Part shown: in pieces, positions 28,098 through 35,739 of the stretch
Numbering within the stretch: position 1 is the first letter of the stretch
Layout of the letters: every line of letters begins with the position of its first letter
From: Agromyces sp. NDB4Y10
GTDB taxonomy: Bacteria > Actinomycetota > Actinomycetes > Actinomycetales > Microbacteriaceae
Assembly: GCF_001620055.1 (NCBI RefSeq)
Contig: NZ_LQGY01000004.1
Span: forward strand, 1 to 64,000
Direction: 5' to 3'
Length of the DNA stretch: 64,000 nt
Position numbers and translations under genes: made by a program
Notes under the pieces: model-generated
Seen by the model: the letters and a program-made list of their open reading frames with translations, nothing else
Told to the model about the DNA's origin: nothing
Database searches by the model: none

Positions 28098-29168
28098 ATG
28101 AGCGAGCGCACCGAATCCGCCCTCGAGCCCGCCCGCGGCGGCATCCGCGCCCGACTGACCCGGATGGTCGAGTGGGCGATGAGCACCAAGCCCGTCCGCG
28201 CGTTCCTGCGCTACCAGGAGGCGCACGGCCCGGCGCTGGCGGACTCGGTGACCTACCGCACGCTGTTCTCGGTGTTCGCGGGCGTGTACCTCGGGTTCGC
28301 GGTCGCCGGCATCTGGCTGGCGGGCAACCGCGACGCGATCGAGGCCCTCGTCGAGACGGTCGGCACCGTCATCCCGGGACTCGTGGGGGAGGGCGGGGTC
28401 ATCGACCCCGACGACATCGTGCAGCCGCTCACCCTGAGCATCACCGGTGCGCTCGCGCTGCTCGGTCTGCTCGGCGCCGCGATCGGCGCGATCTCCTCCC
28501 TCGACGTGGCGCTCCGCGCGCTCACGGGCCGCCCGGAGCCCGAGCGGTTCTTCCTCTGGACGATCCTGCGCAACCTGGCGATCGCCATCGGGTTCGGCGT
28601 GCTGCTGGCGGTCGCCGCGCTGATCACCGTGGTCGGCACGGGCGCCCTCGGCGTCGCGCTCGACTGGCTCGGCCTGCCCGTCGGCGACGCCCTGCTCGAC
28701 ACCGGCTCGCGCACGCTCACGATCCTCGTCACCTTCGTCATCGACACGGTCGTGATCGCCGGCCTGTTCCGGGTGCTGTCCGGCCTGCGGCCGGGAGCCC
28801 GGACGCTGTGGGTCGGCGCGCTCATCGGCGGCGCGGGGCTCACCGTGCTGCAGGTGCTCTCGGGACTGTTCGTCGGCGGTGCCACGAACAACCCGCTGGT
28901 CGCCTCGTTCGGATCGATCATCGCGCTGCTCATCTGGCTGAACCTCTCCAGCCAGGTCGTGCTCCTCGCGAGCGCCTACATCGTCACCGGCGTGGACGAC
29001 GAGACCGATCGCGTGGCGTCGCGCTACGGGGCCACGTCGGCCGCACTGCGGCGCCTCAAGCGCGCCGAACGACGCGCAGCGGATGCCGCGGCCGAGGTGG
29101 CGGCGGCCCGCGACGCGCTGCCGGGCGTGCACGATCCCGGCGCGCACGCCCGGCAGCGGCGTTCCTGA
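28098..29168 (+). CDS. YihY/BrkB family membrane protein
   Basis: The 356-residue protein has about six transmembrane helices and family segments YQEAHGPALADSVTYRTLFS (about 36-55) and IIALLIWLNLSSQVVLLASA near 274-293. Once annotated RNase BN, the family is now treated as membrane proteins of unknown transport or envelope function. Its C-terminal 50 residues are charged and coiled. Leaderless promoter. Confidence 0.88.
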   Translation: MSERTESALEPARGGIRARLTRMVEWAMSTKPVRAFLRYQEAHGPALADSVTYRTLFSVFAGVYLGFAVAGIWLAGNRDAIEALVETVGTVIPGLVGEGGVIDPDDIVQPLTLSITGALALLGLLGAAIGAISSLDVALRALTGRPEPERFFLWTILRNLAIAIGFGVLLAVAALITVVGTGALGVALDWLGLPVGDALLDTGSRTLTILVTFVIDTVVIAGLFRVLSGLRPGARTLWVGALIGGAGLTVLQVLSGLFVGGATNNPLVASFGSIIALLIWLNLSSQVVLLASAYIVTGVDDETDRVASRYGATSAALRRLKRAERRAADAAAEVAAARDALPGVHDPGAHARQRRS

Positions 29169-29178
29169 GGGTCGAGGG

Positions 29179-29421
29179 TCAGGGCCCGGCGATCCCGTCG
29201 CGGCGTCGGTCGGCGTCGAAGTCCGAGTCGGTGTACTCGCCCTCCTCCTCGATGACGACGGCGTCCGCGGCGGCGTCGTCCACGACCACCGCGTCTCCGT
29301 CGGCGTTCCAGTCGCCGTCGTTCACGCCGGCGTCGGCGTCCTTCGGGAGGACCGCATCGGCGGGCAGCTCGGAGTCGGTGTACTCGCCCTCGAACGGCTC
29401 ATCGGATCGGATGTCGGCCAT
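29179..29421 (-). CDS. Small acidic repeat-containing protein
   Basis: The predicted 80-residue protein is very acidic (about 30% Asp/Glu) with no family I recognise. EGEYTDSELPADA near the start and EGEYTDSDFDADR near the end are two copies of one motif. It has GGAGTGAG upstream of ATG 29421 and a TAGCGT -10 box about 60 bases upstream on the minus strand. It is convergent with brkB, with only ten bases between stops. It may be a secreted or nucleoid-binding acidic protein; nothing supports a precise role. Confidence 0.6.
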   Translation of the reverse strand: MADIRSDEPFEGEYTDSELPADAVLPKDADAGVNDGDWNADGDAVVVDDAAADAVVIEEEGEYTDSDFDADRRRDGIAGP

Positions 29422-29601
29422 GCTCACTCCGTTCGTCGCGACCGTGGTCCCGCTCGGCGCGGCGGTCAAGGCACACGCTAGGCATCCACGGGCCCGGCGT
29501 CCACCCTGTTGACGCGTCGGCGCGGCGCGAGTAGTGCCCGGGCAGGCGGATCGCGCCGACGTCGACGCCGGGCGTCCCTCGACGCCCCGGGAGCGCGGGG
29601 T

Positions 29602-29607
29602 TAGGCT
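29602..29607 (+). promoter_or_regulatory. -10 element (TAGGCT), leaderless promoter
   Basis: TAGGCT ends six bases before ATG 29614. TCGACG about 17 bases upstream could serve as the -35 box. Confidence 0.6.
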
Positions 29608-29613
29608 CCCCGC

Positions 29614-29892
29614 ATGTGCAGGAACATCCACCCCCTCCACAACTTCGAGCCGGCGGCGACCGACGACGAGGTCCGGGCCGCCGCGTTGCAGTACGTCCGC
29701 AAGGTCAGCGGAGCCACCCGCCCGTCGAAGGCGAACCAGGCCGCGTTCGACGAGGCCGTCGACGCGATCGCGCACGCCACCCAGCACCTCCTCGATCATC
29801 TCGTCACCTCGGCGCCGCCGAAGGACCGCGAGGTCGAGGCGGCCAAGGCGAGGGCGCGCGCCGCCAAGCGGTACGCCACGGCGAGCGCCTGA
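29614..29892 (+). CDS. DUF2277 family protein
   Basis: The 92-residue protein matches DUF2277: MCRNIHPLHNFEPAATDDEV at the N-terminus and LQYVRKVSGATRPSKANQAA in the middle. It is conserved in many actinobacteria and proteobacteria, with no known function. It has its own leaderless promoter, and the LigD-like polymerase follows 35 bases downstream, also with its own promoter. Confidence 0.85.
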   Translation: MCRNIHPLHNFEPAATDDEVRAAALQYVRKVSGATRPSKANQAAFDEAVDAIAHATQHLLDHLVTSAPPKDREVEAAKARARAAKRYATASA

Positions 29893-29915
29893 GGCGTCGC
29901 GTCGGCGGCGAGGGG

Positions 29916-29921
29916 TAGCGT
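29916..29921 (+). promoter_or_regulatory. -10 element (TAGCGT), leaderless promoter
   Basis: TAGCGT ends six bases before ATG 29928. Confidence 0.55.
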
Positions 29922-29927
29922 CGACCC

Positions 29928-30959
29928 ATGGCCGGCGACGCGGTGACCCTGCACATCCCCGGACCCGACGGCGAGCGCGCCGTGCGGATCTCCAGTCCCT
30001 CGCGCGTGCTGTGGCCCGGTCCGGGCATCACGAAGCTCGAGCTGGCCGAGTACCTCGTCGCCGTCGGCGCGGCCTTCGTCGCCGCGAACGGCGGCCGGCC
30101 GGTCTCGCTCGAACGCTTCCCCGAGGGCGTCGACGGCGAACGCTTCTTCTCCAAGAACCCGCCCCGCGGCGTTCCGGAGTGGATGCGCGACGTCACCGTC
30201 GCCTACCCCAGCGGGCGCCGCCACCCGCAGCTCGTGATCGATGAACCGGCCGGAGCGGTGTGGGCCGCCCAGATGAACACCGTCGTCTTCCACCCATGGG
30301 CGTCGCGTGCCGAGGCGACCGACCTGCCCGACCAGCTGCGGGTCGACCTGGATCCCCAACCCGGCACGGGGTTCGCCCAGGCGGTGCCGGCGGCCCTCGC
30401 GATGCGCGACCTCCTCTCCGAGGTCGGACTCACCGCGTACGTGAAGACCTCCGGTAACCGCGGCATCCACGTCTTCGCGCCCATCGAGCCCGAGCACGAG
30501 TTCCTCGACGTGCGCCACGCCGTCATCGCACTCGCCCGCGAACTCGAGCGCCGGATGCCCGACGCGGTCACCACCGCGTGGTGGAAGGAGGAGCGCGGCG
30601 AACGCATCTTCCTCGACTTCAACCAGGCCAACCGCGACCGCACGATGGCGGGCGCCTACAGCCCGAGGCCCCTGCCCGACGCGACCGTGTCGTGCCCCCT
30701 CGACTGGGACGAGCTCGAGTCCACGGACCCGGGCGAACACACCATCCGCACCGTGCCCGCCCGCCTGGCGGAGCGGGGCGACCCGTGGGCCGACATGCAC
30801 GCGGCCCCCGGGCGCATCGACACCCTCCTCGAGTGGTGGCAGCGCGACCTCGACGACGGACTGCCCGAGCTGCCGTTCCCGCCCGACTTCCCCAAGATGC
30901 CGGGAGAGCCCACGCGGGTCCAGCCGAGCCGCGCCCGCCGCGACGACGCCGACGACTGA
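29928..30959 (+). CDS. LigD-type DNA primase-polymerase (stand-alone)
   Basis: The 343-residue protein is the archaeo-eukaryotic primase-type polymerase domain of bacterial ligase D without ligase or nuclease domains. It has ITKLELAEYLVAVG and LERFPEGVDGERFFSKNPPR, catalytic DLDP in RVDLDPQPG (near 140) and KTSGNRGIHVFAPIE near 172-186. Such enzymes add nucleotides at breaks during end joining. No ku or ligase gene lies in the window. Similar stand-alone forms exist in actinobacteria (PolD1/PrimC type). Confidence 0.88.
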   Translation: MAGDAVTLHIPGPDGERAVRISSPSRVLWPGPGITKLELAEYLVAVGAAFVAANGGRPVSLERFPEGVDGERFFSKNPPRGVPEWMRDVTVAYPSGRRHPQLVIDEPAGAVWAAQMNTVVFHPWASRAEATDLPDQLRVDLDPQPGTGFAQAVPAALAMRDLLSEVGLTAYVKTSGNRGIHVFAPIEPEHEFLDVRHAVIALARELERRMPDAVTTAWWKEERGERIFLDFNQANRDRTMAGAYSPRPLPDATVSCPLDWDELESTDPGEHTIRTVPARLAERGDPWADMHAAPGRIDTLLEWWQRDLDDGLPELPFPPDFPKMPGEPTRVQPSRARRDDADD

Positions 30960-30986
30960 CGCCCCCGGTCCGCGGCGCGGCGCAGG

Positions 30987-31730
30987 TCACACGTGCGTCG
31001 GCGCGGTCCTCGTGTGCGGCACCCCGTGCACCGAGCGATGCAGCCGCTCCATGCGCGCGTCGAGTTCGGCGGCCGTCCGCGCGGCATCCGTCAACTGCTC
31101 GAGCAGGTCGCCCGGCACGCGTCGGTCGTACTTGTAGTAGATCTTGTGCTCGAGGCTCGCCCAGAAGTCCATCGCGATCGTCCGGATCTGCACCTCGACG
31201 GCGACGGCGTGCTCACCGGTCGAGAGGAACACGGGCACCTCGACGATGAGGTGCAGGCTCTGGTAGCCGTTCTCCTTCGGCTGCGCGATGTAGTCCTTCA
31301 CCTGGAGCACGCGCACGTCCGCCTGCGCCGTCAGCAGCTCCGCGAGCCGGTACGCATCCGAGACGAAGCTGCACGTCACGCGCACGCCGGCGATGTCGGT
31401 GATCGTCTCGCGGATCCCGTCGAACGTCGGCTCCACGCCCTTGCGGCGCATCTTCTCCACCACGCTGTCGACCGACTTCAACCGGCTCGAGATGTGCTCG
31501 ATGGGGTTGTACGCGTGCGCCTGGCTGAACTCCTCCCGCAGGATCGACAGCTTCGTGATCACCTCGTCCATGCCGAACTTGTACCGCTGCATGAACCGCT
31601 CGGTCTCGTCCCGCAGTGCTCGCATCTCGTCGAGCGTGCGACCGTCCAGCGCATCGAGCGACCGTTGCGCCCGGGGCGTCAGCATGGGGCCGGTGCGATG
31701 GGTGCGCGGGGTTCCGTCGAGCGGGGTCAC
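30987..31730 (-). CDS. Small alarmone synthetase (RelA/SpoT domain only)
   Basis: The 247-residue protein has only the (p)ppGpp synthetase domain: HISSRLKSVDSVVEKMRRKG (about 82-101), ITDIAGVRVTCSFVSDAYRL near 113-132 and NGYQSLHLIVEVP near 153. No hydrolase (HD), TGS or ACT domain is present, so it resembles RelQ/RelP enzymes. I chose GTG 31730 because TACCGT (31738-31743) lies seven bases upstream; GTG 31739 would overlap that box. It should act as a stress-induced alarmone source. Confidence 0.88.
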   Translation of the reverse strand: MTPLDGTPRTHRTGPMLTPRAQRSLDALDGRTLDEMRALRDETERFMQRYKFGMDEVITKLSILREEFSQAHAYNPIEHISSRLKSVDSVVEKMRRKGVEPTFDGIRETITDIAGVRVTCSFVSDAYRLAELLTAQADVRVLQVKDYIAQPKENGYQSLHLIVEVPVFLSTGEHAVAVEVQIRTIAMDFWASLEHKIYYKYDRRVPGDLLEQLTDAARTAAELDARMERLHRSVHGVPHTRTAPTHV

Positions 31731-31737
31731 GGATGCC

Positions 31738-31743
31738 ACGGTA
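31738..31743 (-). promoter_or_regulatory. -10 element (TACCGT), leaderless promoter
   Basis: Minus-strand TACCGT lies seven bases before GTG 31730 of the alarmone synthetase and favours that start over the GTG at 31739. Confidence 0.45.
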
Positions 31744-31796
31744 GGGCGCCGAGCTTCGGGTTCCCTATGGATCAGGTGCCCGTTCGCAGCGACGGG

Positions 31797-32204
31797 TCAC
31801 CCCACCGCGTCGACGTACCGCCACCGGTCCTCGCGCACGAACCGGCTCACCTCCGACTGCGCGCCGCGCTCGCCGTCGACGACGTAGCGGGCCACGAACT
31901 CGACCAGGCCGTCGCGGTCGAGGGGACCGCCCCGCTCCGAGCGGACGATCTCGAGCGATCGCCACGTGATGTGCGGGTCGAGCTCGAGCGTGCGGGGGCG
32001 CGTCGACGGATGCCACGTGGCGAGCAGGTACGCCGCGTCGCCCACGGCGAACGCGGTGTACCGCGATCGCATGAGCTGCACGGCCGTCGGAGCCGCGGCC
32101 CGGCCGGAGAGGTACGGCCCGCAGCACTCGCCGAACGCGGCACCGCTCCGGCACGGGCACGCCGACGACGCGGCGGGCCGGTCGACGGGGGTCTGCGGAG
32201 GCAT
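31797..32204 (-). CDS. UPF0225/YchJ-like protein with SEC-C motif
   Basis: The 135-residue protein has an N-terminal zinc-binding SEC-C-type motif CPCRSGAAFGECCGPYLSG (about 16-34), followed by an NTF2-like domain with LMRSRYTAFAVGDAAYLLAT. Function is not established in the family. ATG 32204 has CACACT six bases upstream, a weak leaderless promoter. It is divergent from the second lysozyme-fold gene. Confidence 0.82.
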   Translation of the reverse strand: MPPQTPVDRPAASSACPCRSGAAFGECCGPYLSGRAAAPTAVQLMRSRYTAFAVGDAAYLLATWHPSTRPRTLELDPHITWRSLEIVRSERGGPLDRDGLVEFVARYVVDGERGAQSEVSRFVREDRWRYVDAVG

Positions 32205-32317
32205 CACACCAGTGTGCCGCACCAGCCGCGCGCCGAGCTCGCGCGCCTTCGATCATGGGATGCCCAGCCGGAACCGAGGTTTCATCCAGATTCATAGGGA
32301 AGGGTGGGGGACTTGTG

Positions 32318-32343
32318 CGCCCGGGACCGTGACGGCCCGGGCG
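32318..32343 (+). other. Perfect hairpin in leader of paralogue 2
   Basis: CGCCCGGG (32318) and CCCGGGCG (32336) flank a ten-base loop, about 60 bases before ATG 32403. A CTCGGA/TCCGAG pair follows it. The 198-base leader is therefore strongly structured and could attenuate or regulate expression of the secreted protein, but no known riboswitch pattern is recognisable. Confidence 0.5.
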
Positions 32344-32402
32344 ATCCCATGCCCCCGCTCGGAGGGCCCCCGACCTGAGTGATCCGAGCGCCCCCCCAGA
32401 CT

Positions 32403-33257
32403 ATGCGCAACGAGATCCAGCAGACCGAGAACCAGCACACCGACACCCGGCAGACCACCCCGTTCGCCACCCCCGCCGCCACCCGCCGGGCCGCCCGCCG
32501 CCGCCGGGTCGGACGACGCCGGCTCATCGCCGGCGGCGCCGTCCTCACCGCCGGCCTCGTCGCCGGCACGGGCTTCACGATGCAGTCCGCGCTCGCCGCC
32601 CAGGAGCGCGTCCAGGCCACCGCGGCCATCACCGACGCCGCATCGCGCGACGCCCTCCAGCTCGGCGCGTACGCCGGCATCGCCGAGGCGAAGACCCACG
32701 CCCAGGCCCAGGACACCCTCGCGCTCGCCGAGGACACGCTCGCCGAGGTCGAGGGCAAGGTCGACGCCGGTGGGCTCGAGGCGTCCGTCGCCTCCCTCGG
32801 CGACTACGAGACCCTGCCGCTCGACGAGGTGCGCGAGCTCACCGCCGAGACCAAGGTCCGCATCGCCGAGGCGATGAAGGCCGCGGAGGCGAAGGACCGC
32901 GCGGCCGCCGAGCAGGCCGCCGCCGCGGCGGCGCTCGCGCGCGCCAACACCCCCGAGGGCGCGAAGCAGTCGGCACGCGAGATCATGTCCTCGCAGTACG
33001 GGTGGGGCGAGGACCAGTTCCAGTGCCTCGACTCGCTCTGGACCAAGGAGTCGGGCTGGAACTACCAGGCCGTGAACCCCTCGAGCGGCGCGTACGGCAT
33101 CGTCCAGGCGTGGCCGGCCGACAAGCTCGCCACCGCGGGCGCGGACTGGCGCACCAGTGCGGCCACCCAGATCAAGTGGGGCCTGCAGTACATCGCCGCG
33201 AGCTACGGCTCGCCGTGCGCGGCCTGGGGCCACTCGCAGTCGGTCAACTGGTACTGA
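32403..33257 (+). CDS. Secreted lysozyme-fold protein, APF/Rpf-like (paralogue 2)
   Basis: The 284-residue product has the same plan as paralogue 1: polar N-terminus (start MRNE in both), Arg-rich stretch, signal or anchor helix LIAGGAVLTAGLVAGTGF (about 41-58), helical Ala/Glu-rich middle and lysozyme-like C-terminus with KESGWN, PSSGAYGIVQAWPADK and TSAATQIKWGLQYI, ending in NWY. It lacks the EKAAA array. The catalytic Glu is in KESGWN. Probably a peptidoglycan hydrolase involved in growth or resuscitation; the exact bond cut is unknown. Confidence 0.8.
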   Translation: MRNEIQQTENQHTDTRQTTPFATPAATRRAARRRRVGRRRLIAGGAVLTAGLVAGTGFTMQSALAAQERVQATAAITDAASRDALQLGAYAGIAEAKTHAQAQDTLALAEDTLAEVEGKVDAGGLEASVASLGDYETLPLDEVRELTAETKVRIAEAMKAAEAKDRAAAEQAAAAAALARANTPEGAKQSAREIMSSQYGWGEDQFQCLDSLWTKESGWNYQAVNPSSGAYGIVQAWPADKLATAGADWRTSAATQIKWGLQYIAASYGSPCAAWGHSQSVNWY

Positions 33258-33276
33258 TCGGCGCACGCACCGAGCC

Positions 33277-33314
33277 GAGGCGGCCGCGCGGGGGAGTCCT
33301 CGTGCGGCCGCCTC
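33277..33314. terminator. Bidirectional hairpin after paralogue 2
   Basis: GAGGCGGCCGC (33277-33287) pairs perfectly with GCGGCCGCCTC (33304-33314) between convergent genes. Confidence 0.7.
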
Positions 33315-33606
33315 ATGCCGTCCGCGGGTCGAGCAGGTGCCGGCGCTCCGGATGCCGGTCGAACCACTGCTCGACGTACCAGCAGCTCGGCACGATCCGC
33401 CGGCCCGTGCCCTGCTCCACGTCGTCGACCGCGAACCGCGTGAGCTCGGCGGCGAGTCCGGCGCCGCGGTAGGGCGGGTTGGTGAACGTCCGGACGAACG
33501 CGACGGCGTCGCCGAGCTCGCGGTAGTCGAGCACGCTCGCGATGACGCCGTCGACGCGCACGACGTAGCGCCGCAGGTCCGGTTCGTGGGCGAAGTCCTT
33601 CGTCAC
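33313..33606 (-). CDS. Short GNAT acetyltransferase (COG2388-type)
   Basis: The 97-residue protein is a minimal GNAT domain with VRTFTNPPYRGAGLAAELTR (about 38-57), where Tyr-Arg-Gly-Ala-Gly binds acetyl-CoA. Family members are short, like this one. TAGCCT (33613-33618) ends six bases before GTG 33606, so the transcript is probably leaderless. The substrate is unknown. Confidence 0.85.
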   Translation of the reverse strand: MTKDFAHEPDLRRYVVRVDGVIASVLDYRELGDAVAFVRTFTNPPYRGAGLAAELTRFAVDDVEQGTGRRIVPSCWYVEQWFDRHPERRHLLDPRTA

Positions 33607-33612
33607 CGTCTC

Positions 33613-33618
33613 AGGCTA
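33613..33618 (-). promoter_or_regulatory. -10 element (TAGCCT), leaderless promoter
   Basis: Minus-strand TAGCCT ends six bases before GTG 33606. Confidence 0.55.
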
Positions 33619-33694
33619 CGCCGCAGCCGCACGCTGCCCGCCGAGGCCGCGACGGCGTGGCCCCACGTCGAGGACGGCGGCTGACCTCACGGCG

Positions 33695-34066
33695 TCAGCG
33701 GCCGCGGAGCCGATCGAGGTCGCGCCGCTCCCGCTTGGTCGGCCTGCCGGTCCCGCGGTCGCGGACCGGCACGGTCGGGACCGCCTCGCGCGGTGGGGGC
33801 GGCGGCGTGCGATCCTCGACGGCCGTCGCCGCGACCTCGGCGGAGACGCGCTTCACGATCGGCCGCCGCACGATGAGGATGCGGTCGAAGCCGTGGAGTC
33901 GGACCCTGACCTCGTCGCCGGGGCGGACGGGAAGCGCCGCCTTGGCGCGATCGCCGTTCACGCGCACGTGGCCGGCGCGGCATGCGGCCGTTGCGGCCGA
34001 GCGCGTCTTGCAGACGCGAACGGCCCACAGCCACGCGTCCACGCGCGCCGACTCGAGCTCTGCCAT
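33695..34066 (-). CDS. S4-domain RNA-binding protein (Hsp15/HslR-like)
   Basis: The 123-residue protein is an S4 domain (about 8-65, VDAWLWAVRVCKTRSAATAA and AGHVRVNGDRAKAALPV) with a long Pro/Arg-rich tail. E. coli Hsp15 binds stalled 50S subunits with peptidyl-tRNA. GGAAGG precedes ATG 34066. It lies 22 bases after crtEb on the same strand and may be read through from the carotenoid operon, though the link is probably not functional. Confidence 0.82.
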   Translation of the reverse strand: MAELESARVDAWLWAVRVCKTRSAATAACRAGHVRVNGDRAKAALPVRPGDEVRVRLHGFDRILIVRRPIVKRVSAEVAATAVEDRTPPPPPREAVPTVPVRDRGTGRPTKRERRDLDRLRGR

Positions 34067-34088
34067 CGTCCCAGCCTTCCGCAGGCGG

Positions 34089-35000
34089 TCAGCGCACGAG
34101 CGCCCACCAGATCATGAGCAGCGTCACCGCGAACCCGACGGCGTAGTTGATGAGGATGAACCGGCGCCAGCCGCGGTTCGACTCGCCGGATGCGGCATCC
34201 GTCACCGAACGGTACGGCCACGCCGCCCGCAGGTACGGCAGGACCAGCAGCGCGGCGAGCGGCCCGGGCCACTCCGTCGCGAGCATGAGCAGCCCGGCCG
34301 CGGTCCAGAAGGCCAGCGCCATCCGCACCGTCGCCGCCGCGCCGAACGCCGTCGCCACCGAGGCGATGCCCGCCTCGCGATCCGGGATCACGTCCTGCAC
34401 GGCGCCGAAGGCGTGGCTCGCGATGCCCCAGAGGAAGAACGCCGTGAGGAGCGCCACCAGCGGCCACGTGAACTCCGCACCGGCGACCGCGAGGCCGTAC
34501 ACGGCGGGACTCACGAAGTGGGTGCTCGACGTGACCGAGTCCAGCAGCGGCCGCTCCTTGAACCGCAGGCCCGGCACCGAGTAGGCGAAGACGGCGAAGA
34601 GGCTGATCGCGAGCACCACCCACGACGACGGATGCGACGTGCCCGCCAGCCACAGCATGGCCGCCACGAGCGGTGCGGCCGTGACGACCCCCGCCCACAC
34701 CACGGCGCGATGCAGGCCGGGATCGAGCAGCGCCCCCTCGGCCCCGCCCTTGCGCGGGTTGCGGAGGTCGGATTCGTAGTCGAAGACGTCGTTCACGCCG
34801 TACATCAGGAGGTTGTACGGGACGAGGAAGAACAGCGTGCCGACCACCAGCAGCGCATCGACCTCGCCGGTCGTGAGCAGGTAGGCGGCGGCGAACGGGA
34901 AGGCCGTGTTGATCCAGCTGATCGGCCGCGACGAGAGGAGCACCTGGCCGACTGCGTGGCGCGTCCGCCGTGCCGTGCGCGACGCCTCGGGACCCGTCAT
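34089..35000 (-). CDS. crtEb: UbiA-type lycopene elongase
   Basis: The 303-residue membrane prenyltransferase has the first Asp motif NDVFDYESD (about 86-94) and the second DVIPDREAG near 205, with eight or nine transmembrane helices. In C. glutamicum CrtEb adds dimethylallyl units to lycopene to give the C50 acyclic precursor. Position at the end of idi-crtE-crtB-crtI-crtYe-crtYf supports that role. ATG 35000 overlaps the crtYf stop as ATGA. Confidence 0.9.
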   Translation of the reverse strand: MTGPEASRTARRTRHAVGQVLLSSRPISWINTAFPFAAAYLLTTGEVDALLVVGTLFFLVPYNLLMYGVNDVFDYESDLRNPRKGGAEGALLDPGLHRAVVWAGVVTAAPLVAAMLWLAGTSHPSSWVVLAISLFAVFAYSVPGLRFKERPLLDSVTSSTHFVSPAVYGLAVAGAEFTWPLVALLTAFFLWGIASHAFGAVQDVIPDREAGIASVATAFGAAATVRMALAFWTAAGLLMLATEWPGPLAALLVLPYLRAAWPYRSVTDAASGESNRGWRRFILINYAVGFAVTLLMIWWALVR

Positions 35001-35371
35001 GCGCGTTCCTCCGTGTCGTCCGTGCCGTCGCCCGCCGTCTCGGCCACCGCCCGTGGCGACCCGCCGGGCCAGCGGCGCACCGCGAGCCCCCACACCGCCG
35101 GCAGCAGCAGCACGCCCGCGAGCGGGTACAGGAAGTCCTCGATCGGTGCGAGCCCGATCGTCAGGCCCGAGCGTTGTCCGTCATCGTACGCGACGATGCC
35201 GGTGCCGATGATGAGGGAGTCGAACACCGCGGTGAGCACGAACAGCGCGACCGCGGCCACGAGCATGGCGATCCGTCGGCGGCGTGCGGCCGCCGCGTCC
35301 CGGGGGCGCCAGGCCCACGCGGCCAGGACCGCTGCCGCGACGAACGGGAGGCTCATGAGCGTGTAGGTCAT
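34997..35371 (-). CDS. crtYf: C50 carotenoid epsilon-cyclase subunit
   Basis: The 124-residue protein has three transmembrane helices and the lycopene cyclase domain pattern DDGQRSGLTIGLAPIEDFLY (about 65-84), where PIEDFLY is diagnostic. It works as a heterodimer with CrtYe to close the ring ends of the C50 carotenoid. Whether the rings are epsilon, beta or gamma cannot be told. ATG 35371 overlaps the crtYe stop. Confidence 0.88.
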   Translation of the reverse strand: MTYTLMSLPFVAAAVLAAWAWRPRDAAAARRRRIAMLVAAVALFVLTAVFDSLIIGTGIVAYDDGQRSGLTIGLAPIEDFLYPLAGVLLLPAVWGLAVRRWPGGSPRAVAETAGDGTDDTEERA

Positions 35372-35739
35372 CCGGCCGCTCCCGTCTCGCGGTCGCCCGG
35401 CACGGATGCCGCGTGGCCGAGTGCCCTCGTCCGCAGCATCCGCTCGACCCCCAGCACCAGCACCAGGGTCAGGTAGCACAGGAAGAAGAGGAAGACCGGC
35501 TCCTCGAGCGGCAGCTCGGGCGCGAGTTCGATGCCCGTGACGATCTGCGACTCGCCCCGGAAGAACACGCCGAGCACGATGCCCGCCGCATCCCACAGCA
35601 GGAAGAAGGCCAGGCCGACGCCGATCGTGACGGCTGCCGCGATCGGCGCACGCCAGAACACCAGGCGCCAGCGCGCGTCGATGAGCGCCATGCAGCCGAT
35701 GACGAGGAGCAGGCCGCCGAGGTACGCGAACGCCGTCAT
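35368..35739 (-). CDS. crtYe: C50 carotenoid epsilon-cyclase subunit
   Basis: The 123-residue, three-helix protein has DARWRLVFWRAPIAA and LEEPVFLFFLCYLTLVLV (LPLEEPVF corresponds to the PIEDF cyclase motif). It is the CrtYf partner. It overlaps both neighbours by 4 bases. Confidence 0.87.
   Translation of the reverse strand: MTAFAYLGGLLLVIGCMALIDARWRLVFWRAPIAAAVTIGVGLAFFLLWDAAGIVLGVFFRGESQIVTGIELAPELPLEEPVFLFFLCYLTLVLVLGVERMLRTRALGHAASVPGDRETGAAG

Noticed and set aside
28098-29168. Ribonuclease BN
   Set aside because: The BrkB/YihY family carried that name by mistake; the protein is an integral membrane protein without nuclease motifs.
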